The notes: generated by a model not told the origin, from the sequence alone. 64,000 nucleotides of DNA from Flavobacterium aquiphilum (GCF_027111335.1 NZ_CP114288.1:3596001-3660000), one strand, 5' to 3'. Counted from the first letter of the stretch, positions 43,604 through 52,836 are shown. Numbers and translations: made by a program.

Positions 43604-43762
43604 TAGTACATCTTTTCTTCAATAAAGTCTTACTTTTCCCGCGTCAATTCAAAAAAAATCCTTTTGGGTTAGAAATCTCGGAATATTTATAAGAACTTTG
43701 CACGCTTTTTGCAAATGCACAAGCAAACAGCTTTTTAGGAATTATAAATTGATCATCCCCTG

Positions 43763-45622
43763 ATGAAGAAGAAAATAGAAATTTTAGCGCCAGCAAAAGA
43801 TTTAATTCACGGTATAGCCGCAGTAAATAGTGGTGCCGATGCACTTTATGTTGGAGCGCCGCAATTTGGAGCTCGTTCTAATGCAACCAATTCGATTGAA
43901 GACGTTGCCGCCTTGGTAGAATATGCCCATTTATACAATGTTCCTGTTTTTGTGGTTATCAACACCATTCTTTACGACAATGAATTGGAAACTTGCCGCC
44001 AGATGATTTGGCAATTGTATGATATTGGTGTCGATGCGCTTATCATTCAGGATATGGCAATTTTAGAAATGGACTTGCCTCCTATCATTCTACATGCTAG
44101 TACACAAGCCAATAACAGAGATGCCGACAAGATGAAATTTTTGGCCGATGCCGGAATCAAACGTGTGGTATTGGCCCGTGAATTGAATTTACACCAAATC
44201 AAAGAAATCAGCAACGCAACCGATGTGGAACTGGAATTCTTCGTAACAGGTGCTTTGTGCGTTTCTTTCAGCGGAAATTGCTATATGAGTGTTGCCAATG
44301 GAGAACGTTCAGCCAATCGAGGTTCTTGCGCCCAAAACTGCCGTTTACCATACAATCTAATCGACGGTCACGGAGAAACATTAATAAAAAGCACCCATTT
44401 ACTTTCCATCAAAGATTTTGACGTTTCAAATGAAATTCCAAATTTGGTCGAAGCCGGAGTTTGTTCTTTCAAAATCGAAGGCCGTTTGAAAGATATCGTT
44501 TATGTAAAAAACAACGTTTCTTACCTTAGAAAAAAACTGGATGCTTTCCTTGAAGGAAGCGATAAATACACTAAGGCTTCTTCCGGAAAATGTACTTATA
44601 CTTTTGACTCAGAGTTAAATCGAACTTTTAACCGTGGTTATACCGATTATTTTGTTAATGAGCGTCATGCCACCATCGGTTCTTGGGAAAGTCCAAAATC
44701 CAAAGGGCAGTACATCGGTAAATTAATCAGAACCGTTGGAAATGCTTATGAAATTGAAAACGGAGAACTCCTTAACAATGGTGACGGTTTGTGCTACATC
44801 AATGACAACAATGAAGCCGAAGGAATCTACATCAATAAATCCGAAAATGGTTTGGCGTATCCAAACGTTTTGAAGGAAATCAAAGACGGTACTTTTATAT
44901 ACCGTAACAATGACGCCGCTTTCATCAAAATTGTGGAGCGTGAAGACAGTGCGGTTCGAAAAATAAGCACGTCATTATTGTTATTCGAAAACGAAAATGG
45001 TTTTGAACTGCTTGCTACCGATGAAGACGGAAATACAAGTTCTGTCAATTTGGTTCATCCAAAAGAACAAACCAAAAACAATCAATCGATTGAAGAAAAC
45101 ATCAAAGCGCAATTGGCAAAAACAGGATTCACGCCTTATACAGCTGATGAGATAACAGTCCAGTTTACAGATAATTGGTTTTTACCAATTTCAAAAATCA
45201 ATGAAATGCGCAGAACGGTTTACGAACAATTAACTGAAACTCGTTTGAAAAACTACAAACGAGAAGAACGTAAAATCGAAAAAACAAGCCATCCTTACCC
45301 AGAAACCAAATTGGATTTCATGTACAATGTTTCCAACAAATTGGCCCGTAAATTCTATGAGCGACACGGAGTAACCGAAATTGAAAAAGCATTCGAATTG
45401 CAATGGGATCCAGGAAAATCTCGTGTAATGACAACCAAATATTGCATCAAATACGAATTGGCCAAATGTCCAAAATACCATAAAGACACGATGGAAACCA
45501 AACTGAAAGAGCCTTTGGTATTAAAACAGGGAGAATTGGAATACAAACTAAAATTCAACTGTAAACCATGTGAAATGGAAATTTGGGAAAAAGACGCTGA
45601 ATTTGAAATCGAGGAAGATTAA
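43763..45622 (+). CDS. Peptidase U32-family protein (RlhA/TrhP-like hydroxylation enzyme)
   Basis: 619 aa. The U32 fold opens with KIEILAPAKDLIHGIAAVNSGADALYVGAPQFGAR. The U32 signature (ELEFFVTGALCVSFSGNCYMS) carries Cys166 and Cys173, followed by Cys189 and Cys193 (RGSCAQNC), a likely iron-sulfur ligand set. The C-terminal part holds further cysteine pairs (KYCIKYELAKCP, FNCKPCEM). E. coli U32 proteins of this type (RlhA, TrhP) hydroxylate cytidine or uridine in rRNA or tRNA using prephenate rather than cutting proteins, so an RNA-modifying role is more likely than proteolysis. The exact substrate is not clear; length fits RlhA better than TrhP. Confidence 0.82.
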   Translation: MKKKIEILAPAKDLIHGIAAVNSGADALYVGAPQFGARSNATNSIEDVAALVEYAHLYNVPVFVVINTILYDNELETCRQMIWQLYDIGVDALIIQDMAILEMDLPPIILHASTQANNRDADKMKFLADAGIKRVVLARELNLHQIKEISNATDVELEFFVTGALCVSFSGNCYMSVANGERSANRGSCAQNCRLPYNLIDGHGETLIKSTHLLSIKDFDVSNEIPNLVEAGVCSFKIEGRLKDIVYVKNNVSYLRKKLDAFLEGSDKYTKASSGKCTYTFDSELNRTFNRGYTDYFVNERHATIGSWESPKSKGQYIGKLIRTVGNAYEIENGELLNNGDGLCYINDNNEAEGIYINKSENGLAYPNVLKEIKDGTFIYRNNDAAFIKIVEREDSAVRKISTSLLLFENENGFELLATDEDGNTSSVNLVHPKEQTKNNQSIEENIKAQLAKTGFTPYTADEITVQFTDNWFLPISKINEMRRTVYEQLTETRLKNYKREERKIEKTSHPYPETKLDFMYNVSNKLARKFYERHGVTEIEKAFELQWDPGKSRVMTTKYCIKYELAKCPKYHKDTMETKLKEPLVLKQGELEYKLKFNCKPCEMEIWEKDAEFEIEED

Positions 45623-45647
45623 GACCATTATTCCCTATAAAATACCC

Positions 45648-45690
45648 AAACCACAAAGTAAAGTTCTCTTTATTTTGTGGTTTTTTATTT
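45648..45690 (+). terminator. Terminator after the U32 gene
   Basis: AAACCACAAA (45648-45657) with TTTGTGGTTT (45674-45683) and a T-run. Confidence 0.8.
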
Positions 45691-45861
45691 TAAACAACAT
45701 TCATCAATTTTTAAATTCAAATCAAACAAAAACTTACTTCACTTAAAATCAAAACAATTACTTCTTTTCATTAACTTTATAAACCAAATAATTCAGATTC
45801 ATCTTATATTTATATTTGAATTTTGATTTCTTGTCTTATAATAATTTTAAAATCATATAAA

Positions 45862-46437
45862 ATGAAAAAAGTATTGTTCTTGACTGGTGATTTCACTGAA
45901 GATTACGAAACTATGGTTCCTTTCCAAATGCTGGAAATGGTTGGATACACAGTTCATACCGTTTGTCCGGGTAAGAAAAAAGGAGATACTGTAAAAACTG
46001 CCATCCATGATTTTGAGGGAGACCAAACCTATACCGAAAAACCAGGCCACAATTTTGCATTAAATTTCAGTTTTGATGATGTTAATGTGAATGACTATCA
46101 TGGATTGGTAATTGCAGGTGGAAGAGCACCTGAATATTTAAGATTGAACGAAAAAGTGATTGAAATAACCCAACACTTTTTCTCTGCCGACAAACCAGTA
46201 GCCGCCATTTGTCACGGTATTCAAATTCTAACAGCTGCAAATGTTGTTAAAGACCGAAAATTAACCGCATATCCGGCAGTTGGCCCAGAAGTTACATTGG
46301 CTGGAGGAATATTTCAATCCATTCCTGTTGATGGAGCTTTTGTAGATGGAAATCTAGTTACGTCGCCAGCATGGCCGGCCCATCCAAGTTTCATCAGGGA
46401 ATTTCTCAAAATTATGGGTGCCAAAATTGAAATTTAA
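45862..46437 (+). CDS. DJ-1/PfpI-family protein
   Basis: 191 aa from the ATG at 45862 ([21 protein letters not shown]); an upstream in-frame start adds a hydrophobic, non-conserved stretch. The nucleophile elbow is [10 protein letters not shown] (Cys in ICHG), preceded by the [12 protein letters not shown] block, both typical of the PfpI/DJ-1 class I amidotransferase-like fold. Related proteins act as glyoxalase/deglycase-like or chaperone-like stress proteins; the actual substrate is unknown. A TATATTTG box at 45811-45818 may be its -7 element, without a clear -33 box. Confidence 0.85.
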   Translation: MKKVLFLTGDFTEDYETMVPFQMLEMVGYTVHTVCPGKKKGDTVKTAIHDFEGDQTYTEKPGHNFALNFSFDDVNVNDYHGLVIAGGRAPEYLRLNEKVIEITQHFFSADKPVAAICHGIQILTAANVVKDRKLTAYPAVGPEVTLAGGIFQSIPVDGAFVDGNLVTSPAWPAHPSFIREFLKIMGAKIEI

Positions 46438-46487
46438 ACCTGATAATTTCCTTTAACTAAGAGTATTCTATCAACGAATAAATCTCA

Positions 46488-46525
46488 AAAACTACAACCA
46501 AAGCAATTTTGTTGTAGTTTTTTTA
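46488..46525 (+). terminator. Terminator after the DJ-1/PfpI gene
   Basis: AAAACTACAAC with GTTGTAGTTTT (46511-46521), 11 bp, followed by T's. Confidence 0.85.
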
Positions 46526-46554
46526 TCTTTGAAAAGTAAAAAACACTCCCATTC

Positions 46555-47061
46555 ATGATTACAATTGCAACGCTGGAAGATATTTCGGCTTTAGAAAAAT
46601 TAGTCAACTCAGCCTATCGTGGGGAAACTTCCAAACAAGGCTGGACAACCGAGGCCGAACTTTTAAGCGGAAAAAGAATTACTGAAGATGAATTGTCAGA
46701 AATCATTAAAAACAAAGAAAATACAATCCTTAAATTTACTGACAACAAAACAATAATCGGCTGTGTATTACTTGTGAACAAAGGAAATAAGATTTACTTA
46801 GGAATGCTTACAGTTTCACCAAATTTACAAAATAGCGGTATTGGAAAACAATTATTGAAAGCAGCAGAAGTTCATGCTTTATCACTGAATCTTCACAAGA
46901 TAGTCATGACCGTAATTTCTATTCGGGAAGAATTGATAGCTTGGTACAAACGCCATGGTTTTGTTGATACTGGAGCAAGAGAGCCTTTTCCTCTTAATGG
47001 AACGGATGCTGTAACTCACGGACAACCGTTAGAATTTATTGTTTTGGAAAAGACAATTTAA
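46555..47061 (+). CDS. GNAT-family N-acetyltransferase
   Basis: 168 aa. GNAT motif A is LGMLTVSPNLQNSGIGKQLLKAAEVHA (acetyl-CoA pyrophosphate loop Q/R-x-x-G-x-G/A as QNSGIGK). The N-terminal IATLEDISALEKLVNSAYRGE segment and the C-terminal AWYKRHGFVDTGAREPF block complete the fold. The substrate cannot be told from the sequence. Stands alone between a terminator and an inverted-repeat element. Confidence 0.88.
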   Translation: MITIATLEDISALEKLVNSAYRGETSKQGWTTEAELLSGKRITEDELSEIIKNKENTILKFTDNKTIIGCVLLVNKGNKIYLGMLTVSPNLQNSGIGKQLLKAAEVHALSLNLHKIVMTVISIREELIAWYKRHGFVDTGAREPFPLNGTDAVTHGQPLEFIVLEKTI

Positions 47062-47072
47062 AACTTGCTTTC

Positions 47073-47239
47073 AAACATATAAGTCATATAAATTTTTAGT
47101 TCCTCTTATTCTTGTAAAAAGTAAAAACAAAGTTCATAAAAGTTCGCTTCAAATCTTTTCAATTTCTTTCTTAAATGACCTTTTAACTTTACTTAGTTTG
47201 AGACAATAAAGAAAACAAACTTATATGACTTATATGTTT
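47073..47239. repeat. Inverted-repeat element (ACATATAAGTCAT family), copy 2
   Basis: AAACATATAAGTCATATAA at the left and TTATATGACTTATATGTTT at the right are exact complements over 19 bp, 129 bp apart. The termini match those of the 66-bp copy at 2042-2107; the inner sequence is longer and unrelated. Confidence 0.85.
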
Positions 47240-47286
47240 TAAAAATAATGTGTTAGGTAAATATTTCATACTTTAGATAAAAAAAC

Positions 47287-47751
47287 ATGAAAACACTCAA
47301 TCAATGGTTTGACGAATATGCGGTAAGCCACCAAAACCCGACCAACAAAGCAATTCACTATATCTGCGTCCCAGCCATTTTCTTTTCGATTGTGGGATTA
47401 TTAATGAGCATCCCAAGTGATTTTTTGAACGGTTTACTACATCTTAACCAACCCATAATAGAAAATTGGGCGGCTGTAGTTTTAATTTTAGTGCTATTCT
47501 TTTACGTCAGATTGTCTTTTGTAATGGCTATCAAAATTGCCATTTTCTCGATTTTGTGTTTGGTTCTTAATTTTTATATTGGGCAATTCCTTCCCCTTTG
47601 GGCATTTTCAATTGGTGTTTTTGTTGTCGCTTGGATTGGACAATTTTACGGGCATAACATTGAGGGTAAAAAACCGTCATTCCTAAAAGATATTCAATTT
47701 TTATTGATTGGCCCCGCTTGGGTTTTACAGAATCTGTTTTCTAAAAAATAA
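47287..47751 (+). CDS. Mpo1-like (DUF962) membrane protein
   Basis: 154 aa. Four hydrophobic segments. Conserved blocks: WFDEYAVSHQNPTNKAIHYICVPAIFFS at the N-terminus (S/H-x-x-P-x-N-K-x-x-H) and FYGHNIEGKKPSFL near the C-terminus (H-x-x-E-G-K-x-P). Yeast Mpo1 of this family is an iron-dependent dioxygenase that shortens 2-hydroxy fatty acids by one carbon, and these His residues are its metal ligands. Activity in this bacterium is inferred. It is convergent with the ATPase gene, only 4 bp apart, with no visible terminator between them. Confidence 0.85.
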   Translation: MKTLNQWFDEYAVSHQNPTNKAIHYICVPAIFFSIVGLLMSIPSDFLNGLLHLNQPIIENWAAVVLILVLFFYVRLSFVMAIKIAIFSILCLVLNFYIGQFLPLWAFSIGVFVVAWIGQFYGHNIEGKKPSFLKDIQFLLIGPAWVLQNLFSKK

Positions 47752-47755
47752 CGTT

Positions 47756-50488
47756 TCATATAATACTGTTGATATTCAGCCTTCTTTTTATACTTTTTTT
47801 GATTTCAAATATTAAAAGGCAAATTACACCTGCACTAATCGGCAAAAGCCAATCCTTTGGCTGTAATGAAGAAGTGTGAAAATACAGATTTAAAATTGGC
47901 ACATAAACGATAAGCAACGTACAAAAAATAGAAAACACAAATGATAGCAGCAAATTTCTATTTGAAAACAAGTAACTTCCCAAAACATTTTCATTGGTTC
48001 TCCTTGAAAGAAGATTGGCAAACTGACCAAAAATTATGGAGACAAATGTAATGGTAATTGCCTTTTCATAATTACCAATACCTGTACTATTTATGAAAAA
48101 GGAATACAAAAACGCCCCATATGCGACAGTTCCCATTACAATTCCCGAAAAAGCGATTCCTTTCATAGCGTCTTTTGTTAATATTTTATCTTTAGGATTT
48201 CGTGGCCGATTTTCCATTATTTTTTTTTCAGGTGGATCATATGTAAGCATTATAAGTGGAAACATTTCACCTACCAAATCAATTAATAAAATCTGGACTG
48301 CTAATATTGGGGTCGCTACCCCCAAAAAAGAACCTACAAAACCAAACAATACGCATGTGAGTTCTGCCATATTAGACGCCAAATTTGTTTTAATAGTCTT
48401 TTCTAGATTTCTAAAAATGATTCGGCCTTCTTTGACTGCAATAACAATAGTCGCAAAATTATCATCCAACAAAATCATATTGGCTACTTCCTGAGCTACT
48501 TTAGAACCATTTTTTCCCATGACCACTCCAATATCCGCTCTTTTTAAACTCAAAGTATCGTTTACACCATCTCCCGTTACAGCAACAATTTCGCCAGCCT
48601 TCATCAGTAAATCTACAATCCGCAATTTATCATCTGGCGAAACTCTCGAAAACACCAATGCTCTTTTTTGAAAAACAGTCTTTAAATCCTCATCATTCAT
48701 TGTTTGCAAAGTAGTGGCATTAATTATCATTGGATACTCATTCCTTTCATTCATCAACCCAATATTCTCAGCAATAGCTTTGGCTGTTACCTCATTATCG
48801 CCAGTTATCATAAACACTTTCATATGCGCCTTAAAAACAGACTCAATAGCAGATTTCACTCCTTCATGTGGCGGATCAAACATCGTAACGAAGCCAGCAA
48901 AAGTTAAATCTTGTTCAGCCTCATCAATCAAATAATCATTTTTAACTTCAAGATCTTTATATGCAATGGCAATAACCCTCAATGCTTTTTGAGAAAACAC
49001 TTCAGCATTTGCCAGTATTTGTTTCTTTTTTTCGGTGGTTAATTCATCTATTTTTCCATTTGAAATAATTTCTGTCGATGATTCCAAAATCGACTCAATA
49101 GAACCTTTTACGACTGCAATTATTTTGTTATTGTGTTTCCTAATAATCGTTGCTCTTTTGCGAAAGGAATCAAATCGGAAAGCTTTTACATAAGGATAAT
49201 CCCTTTCTATTTCTTCCAATGTGTATCCTGCTTTCATCGTAAGCGTCGCAAACGAAGCTTCTGTGGGATCACCAATGCAATACCATGAAGAATGAAATTT
49301 ATCCGGTGGGCTTATTTTTCCGGTTGAAGATAGAAATCCGGAAAGAAAAAATATTTTCAAATCCCCCAAAGAATCTTTATTCAAAATTTCCCCTTCTTCA
49401 TTTGAAATACTGCCAAGAGGCTCATAGCCCAATCCAGAAACCGAAAAAGATTCCCCATTAAAATAACATCCCGTTATAGTCATTTCATTTTTGGTAATTG
49501 TTCCTGTCTTGTCAGAAGCAATCACAGTTGCAGAGCCCAATGTTTGCGCCGATGCCATTTTTTTCACAATCGCTTTTCGTTTTGCCAATCGCCCAACTGC
49601 CAAAGCTAATGCCATCGAAATTTGTGCCGGAAGTCCTTCAGGTACCATTGCCGCAGCAACACTAACAGAAAAAACCAATGCCAAAACCAGGGAATCATGC
49701 AAAAGTAATCGTACTCCAAAAAGAAAAGCAGCAATGATTAATGTCACAATGGTTAGTTTCTTGGCAACATCAGCAATCTCAATTTGTATGGGAGCATCGG
49801 CAATTTTAATTTTTTGTGAAGAACTACTAATTTTTCCAATTTCTGTTTGCATTCCGGTTGCGTAAACAATTCCTGTCGCTTCGCCTCTTGCAACGGTAGT
49901 ACCCATGAAGATGCAATTTTTTATATCGCCAATAGCAAGTGTTTTATCGGTAACAAATAGATAATCTTTATTGGAAGGTAATGATTCACCGGTAAGAATA
50001 AATTCGTTTGCGGAAAAATCTTTGGAGTCAATCAAACGAATGTCTGCCGGGATTCCGTCGCCTTCAGTCAATTTAACCAGATCACCGGGGACAAGGTCAT
50101 CTGCAAAAATTTCAATTGTTTTTCCTTCCCTTATAACAATACATCTATTTACGACCAGTGCTTTGAGTGATGCTAATATATTTTCTGCTTTCCATTCCTG
50201 ATAGAAACCAATTAAGGCATTCAAAACAACAATCATCAAAAGGATTGATCCATCACGCTCTTGCCCTAAAAAGAAAGATACTAAAGAAGCTACAATTAAA
50301 ATCAAAACCAGTGGGCTTTTGAATTGAGCAAAAAGCATTTTAAAAACATTTCTACTTTGGGTGTCTTTTAAAACGTTCCTACCGTATTTTTTTCTAGCCT
50401 GCAGTATTGCTTTTTCTTCAAGTCCAGCACTAGCATTACCATTCAATTGCTTGATAATATCCTCTATATCCTGAGTGTAGAAATCCAT
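47756..50488 (-). CDS. P-type cation-transporting ATPase (Ca2+-ATPase-like)
   Basis: 910 aa, P2-type. Cation-ATPase N-terminal domain; actuator loop with LTGES; SVAAAMVPEGLPAQISM in TM4 (PEGLP); phosphorylation loop SDKTGTITKNEM; MITGDNEVTA and VTGDGVNDTLSLKRADIGVVMG in the P domain; six helices after it. In TM5 the N-x-x-E pair typical of Ca2+ site residues is kept (NMAEL). In TM6 the canonical N-L-V-T-D reads IDLVGE, so the Ca2+ ligands Asn, Thr and Asp are replaced by Asp, Gly and Glu. It may be a Ca2+ or other divalent/monovalent cation pump; specificity is uncertain. Single gene. Confidence 0.88.
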   Translation of the reverse strand: MDFYTQDIEDIIKQLNGNASAGLEEKAILQARKKYGRNVLKDTQSRNVFKMLFAQFKSPLVLILIVASLVSFFLGQERDGSILLMIVVLNALIGFYQEWKAENILASLKALVVNRCIVIREGKTIEIFADDLVPGDLVKLTEGDGIPADIRLIDSKDFSANEFILTGESLPSNKDYLFVTDKTLAIGDIKNCIFMGTTVARGEATGIVYATGMQTEIGKISSSSQKIKIADAPIQIEIADVAKKLTIVTLIIAAFLFGVRLLLHDSLVLALVFSVSVAAAMVPEGLPAQISMALALAVGRLAKRKAIVKKMASAQTLGSATVIASDKTGTITKNEMTITGCYFNGESFSVSGLGYEPLGSISNEEGEILNKDSLGDLKIFFLSGFLSSTGKISPPDKFHSSWYCIGDPTEASFATLTMKAGYTLEEIERDYPYVKAFRFDSFRKRATIIRKHNNKIIAVVKGSIESILESSTEIISNGKIDELTTEKKKQILANAEVFSQKALRVIAIAYKDLEVKNDYLIDEAEQDLTFAGFVTMFDPPHEGVKSAIESVFKAHMKVFMITGDNEVTAKAIAENIGLMNERNEYPMIINATTLQTMNDEDLKTVFQKRALVFSRVSPDDKLRIVDLLMKAGEIVAVTGDGVNDTLSLKRADIGVVMGKNGSKVAQEVANMILLDDNFATIVIAVKEGRIIFRNLEKTIKTNLASNMAELTCVLFGFVGSFLGVATPILAVQILLIDLVGEMFPLIMLTYDPPEKKIMENRPRNPKDKILTKDAMKGIAFSGIVMGTVAYGAFLYSFFINSTGIGNYEKAITITFVSIIFGQFANLLSRRTNENVLGSYLFSNRNLLLSFVFSIFCTLLIVYVPILNLYFHTSSLQPKDWLLPISAGVICLLIFEIKKSIKRRLNINSII

Positions 50489-50796
50489 ATGTCAACCATT
50501 TTAAAAAAACTGGATTATCAAAAAAACCGTTGCAAAATAACATGTAAATTACTAAAAATTAAAACATTAAACACATAAATCATTGTAAAAAGCATAGCTC
50601 ATATTAAAATTTTAAAGAAGAGAAAGTACTAATCGATCATGATTACATTAATCTTACTATTGCATTAAAAACTTCAAATCAAAAAAGTAAACACTAAACA
50701 CAAACACCTAAAAAACAAACAATTAACCATGTTTTTTCATTATCTTTATAAGTCGTTTTTTATTACAATTAGTATTAATTTAATTTTGAAATTAAA
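50489..50796. other. Divergent AT-rich promoter spacer
   Basis: No coding frame or repeat family recognised. It should contain the promoters of both the P-type ATPase (minus) and the NmrA-like gene (plus). A TAATTTTG box at 50781-50788 lies just 8 nt before the plus-strand start at 50797; no good -33 box at the expected spacing. Confidence 0.45.
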
Positions 50797-51747
50797 ATGG
50801 AAAACAAAAAGATAATTACTGTTTTTGGCGCAACAGGATCACAAGGCGGTGGACTTGCCAGAGCTATTTTAGCAGATAAAGACAGTGAATTTACAGTAAG
50901 GGTAGTAACCCGAGATGTTAATTCAGATAAATCCAAAGCATTCTCACAATTAGGTGCTGAAGTAGTCGAGGCGAATATTGACGATATACAAAGTATCAAA
51001 AAAGCAATAGCAGGTGCTTACGGTGCTTATTTTGTTACTTTTTTCTGGGAACACTTCTCCGTTGACAAAGAATTACAGGAAGTCAACAATTTTATTGAAG
51101 CTGCAAGAGAATCCCATTTACAACATATCATTTGGTCAACATTGGAAGATACCCGAAATTGGATGAAATTGGATGACGATAGAATGCCAACTTTACACGG
51201 AAAATACAAAGTACCTCATTTTGACGGAAAAGGCGAAGCCGACCATTATTTTAGAGAAGCTGAATTACCTACCACCTTTTTACGAACTTCTTTCTACTGG
51301 GACAATTTTATTAATTTTGGTATGGGGCCACAAAAAGGGGAAGATGGAAACTACTATATCGCATTCCCAATGGATGATAAAAAATTATCCGCCATAGCTG
51401 CAGAAGATATAGGAAAATGCGCTTACGGAATTTTCAAAAAAGGGAAAGAATTGATAGGAAAAACTATTGGCATTGCCGGAGAAAAACTTAATGGTGATGA
51501 AATGGCCGAAAAACTATCAAAAGCCCTTAATAAAAAAGTCCTTTTTAATAGAGTAACACCAGAAGCTTATAGAAATTTTGGATTTCCAGGAGCTGACGAT
51601 TTAGGAAATATGTTTCAGTTTAAAAGGGATTTCAATGATGACTTCAACAATGCACGAAATGAAGTTTTTGCAAAAGAATTGAATCCTGAACTTCAAAATT
51701 TTGATATGTGGCTTTCTGCCAATGCTTCCAGAATTCCTATTGAATAA
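50797..51747 (+). CDS. NmrA/HSCARG-like NAD(P)-binding protein
   Basis: 316 aa, atypical short-chain dehydrogenase. The dinucleotide loop is TVFGATGSQGGGLARAIL (G-A-T-G-x-Q-G-G) at residues 8-25. The IDDIQSIKKAIAGAYGAYFVTFFWEH segment and FLRTSFYWDNFI complete the NmrA core. The canonical SDR catalytic Tyr-x3-Lys is not obvious, as in NmrA and HSCARG, which act as redox-sensing regulators rather than enzymes. Its target is unknown. Single gene closed by a perfect palindrome. Confidence 0.87.
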   Translation: MENKKIITVFGATGSQGGGLARAILADKDSEFTVRVVTRDVNSDKSKAFSQLGAEVVEANIDDIQSIKKAIAGAYGAYFVTFFWEHFSVDKELQEVNNFIEAARESHLQHIIWSTLEDTRNWMKLDDDRMPTLHGKYKVPHFDGKGEADHYFREAELPTTFLRTSFYWDNFINFGMGPQKGEDGNYYIAFPMDDKKLSAIAAEDIGKCAYGIFKKGKELIGKTIGIAGEKLNGDEMAEKLSKALNKKVLFNRVTPEAYRNFGFPGADDLGNMFQFKRDFNDDFNNARNEVFAKELNPELQNFDMWLSANASRIPIE

Positions 51748-51766
51748 AACTATATTTAAATACATT

Positions 51767-51800
51767 TAGGCCCGACAGGTTTTAAAACCTGTCGGGCCTA
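51767..51800. terminator. Perfect 34-nt palindrome, bidirectional terminator
   Basis: TAGGCCCGACAGGTTTT followed by its exact reverse complement, between the convergent genes at 51747 and 51807. It contains two GGCC sites, the predicted target of the local methyltransferase. Confidence 0.85.
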
Positions 51801-51806
51801 AAATTA

Positions 51807-52163
51807 TTAACCTTTCATGAAGTCCTCACGCATTGGGCTGAAAACATCTATTAAAATTCCGCTTTCCATACAAACCACACCATGCACTGCATGAGGAGGA
51901 ACATAAAAGCTGTCTCCTTCTTTTAAAAGCTTGGTTTCTCCACTAATGGTTACTTCAAATTTTCCTTTGGCTACAAATGTAACTTGTGTATGGTAATGAT
52001 CGTGTAAGGCTCCAATACTGCCGGTTTCAAAATGAACATTAACCAACATTGCCTTATCGTCATAAGCCAATATTTTGCGTTTTACCCCCTCACCTACAAC
52101 TTCCCATTCGATTTCGTCTCCTATCAAAAACACATTACTGGTTCCTATATTTCCCATATTCAA
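51807..52163 (-). CDS. Small cupin protein (KdgF-like)
   Basis: 118 aa, single cupin domain. Cupin motif 1 is GALHDHYHTQVTFVAKGKFEV (metal-binding His residues in H-x-H) and motif 2 is PPHAVHGVVCMESG. The C-terminal VFSPMREDFMKG ending is like that of KdgF-type cupins that open uronate monomers in pectin/alginate use. No polysaccharide-utilisation genes are adjacent, so the function is open. An alternative start is the Met at residue 3. Confidence 0.8.
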   Translation of the reverse strand: MNMGNIGTSNVFLIGDEIEWEVVGEGVKRKILAYDDKAMLVNVHFETGSIGALHDHYHTQVTFVAKGKFEVTISGETKLLKEGDSFYVPPHAVHGVVCMESGILIDVFSPMREDFMKG

Positions 52164-52557
52164 TCTATTTTTTATTTTATAATTCGTTGGACAAATTTAA
52201 TAATCCAGACTCAATTTACGCTCATTTAGTGTCCCATATTCTGCTCTAACATTCAACATTTTTAATACTGCAAAAGTTTAACGAAAAGGCTAAAACCTTT
52301 AATTTATTTTATTCAAAATATAATTTTAAAAACTTTTATCCTAAACTATTTAAATATTATAAGATAATTTATTAAAAGTTATAGTTTAAGTAATAAAAAT
52401 CAAAAACAAGCATTTTTTAAAACCAAAAACAATTCAAAATCAAATATTAAACTATTACTTTAGGAAATACTATTTATAAAATTGATTTTAAAATAAATGA
52501 ATTCCAATATTTAATTCTGCCTTCCCACTAATTCAAATATCTCAACTGAAATGTCCT
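52164..52557. other. AT-rich non-coding spacer
   Basis: Very AT-rich with runs of AAAA/TTTT. No coding frame or RNA gene seen; it presumably holds the promoter of the cupin gene near its left end. Confidence 0.45.
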
Positions 52558-52565
52558 GCGTAAGG

Positions 52566-52701
52566 GCAATGTCATTAAGTTAAGGATATAAAGCCATCGT
52601 TTTGTCATTCCGAAGAATGAGGAATCTCACTAGTGACTCACGTTATGTGATTTCTCCTTCGTCGAAATGACACAAAAAAACGCTTAACTTAATGACATTG
52701 C
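52566..52701. mobile_element. MITE-like element with perfect 19-bp TIRs and 8-bp direct repeat
   Basis: GCAATGTCATTAAGTTAAG (52566-52584) and its exact complement (52683-52701) delimit 136 bp. GCGTAAGG is present on both outer sides (52558-52565 and 52702-52709), as expected of a target-site duplication. The interior is a long hairpin of the GTCATTTCGACGAAGGAG type (compare 38563-38667). No transposase gene, so it would move only with a partner in trans. Confidence 0.8.
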
Positions 52702-52836
52702 GCGTAAGGGATAATAGTGGAAAGCCCACAGTCTCGTCATTTTTTTGACGAGACGAGGACTTGAAACAGATAGCCCGACCTCAAAGTTGAAAATGAAGGA
52801 GGCACGACTGTGGTTTTCAACTGCGGGGATACGCCC
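52702..52836 (-). repeat. GGGCGTGCCCC...TATCCCTCACGC repeat, copy 2
   Basis: On the minus strand: GGGCGTATCCCCGCAG, a long centre, GTCGGGCTATCTG, a GTCTCGTC/GACGAGAC hairpin (52731-52754), then CCACTATTATCCCTTACGC. The GCGTAAGG end is where the MITE-like element is inserted. From 52837 to 52995 nothing further is seen. Confidence 0.75.

Noticed and set aside
44827..45558. Minus-strand open frames inside the U32 gene
   Set aside because: Shadow frames of a well supported gene; low-complexity translations without motifs.
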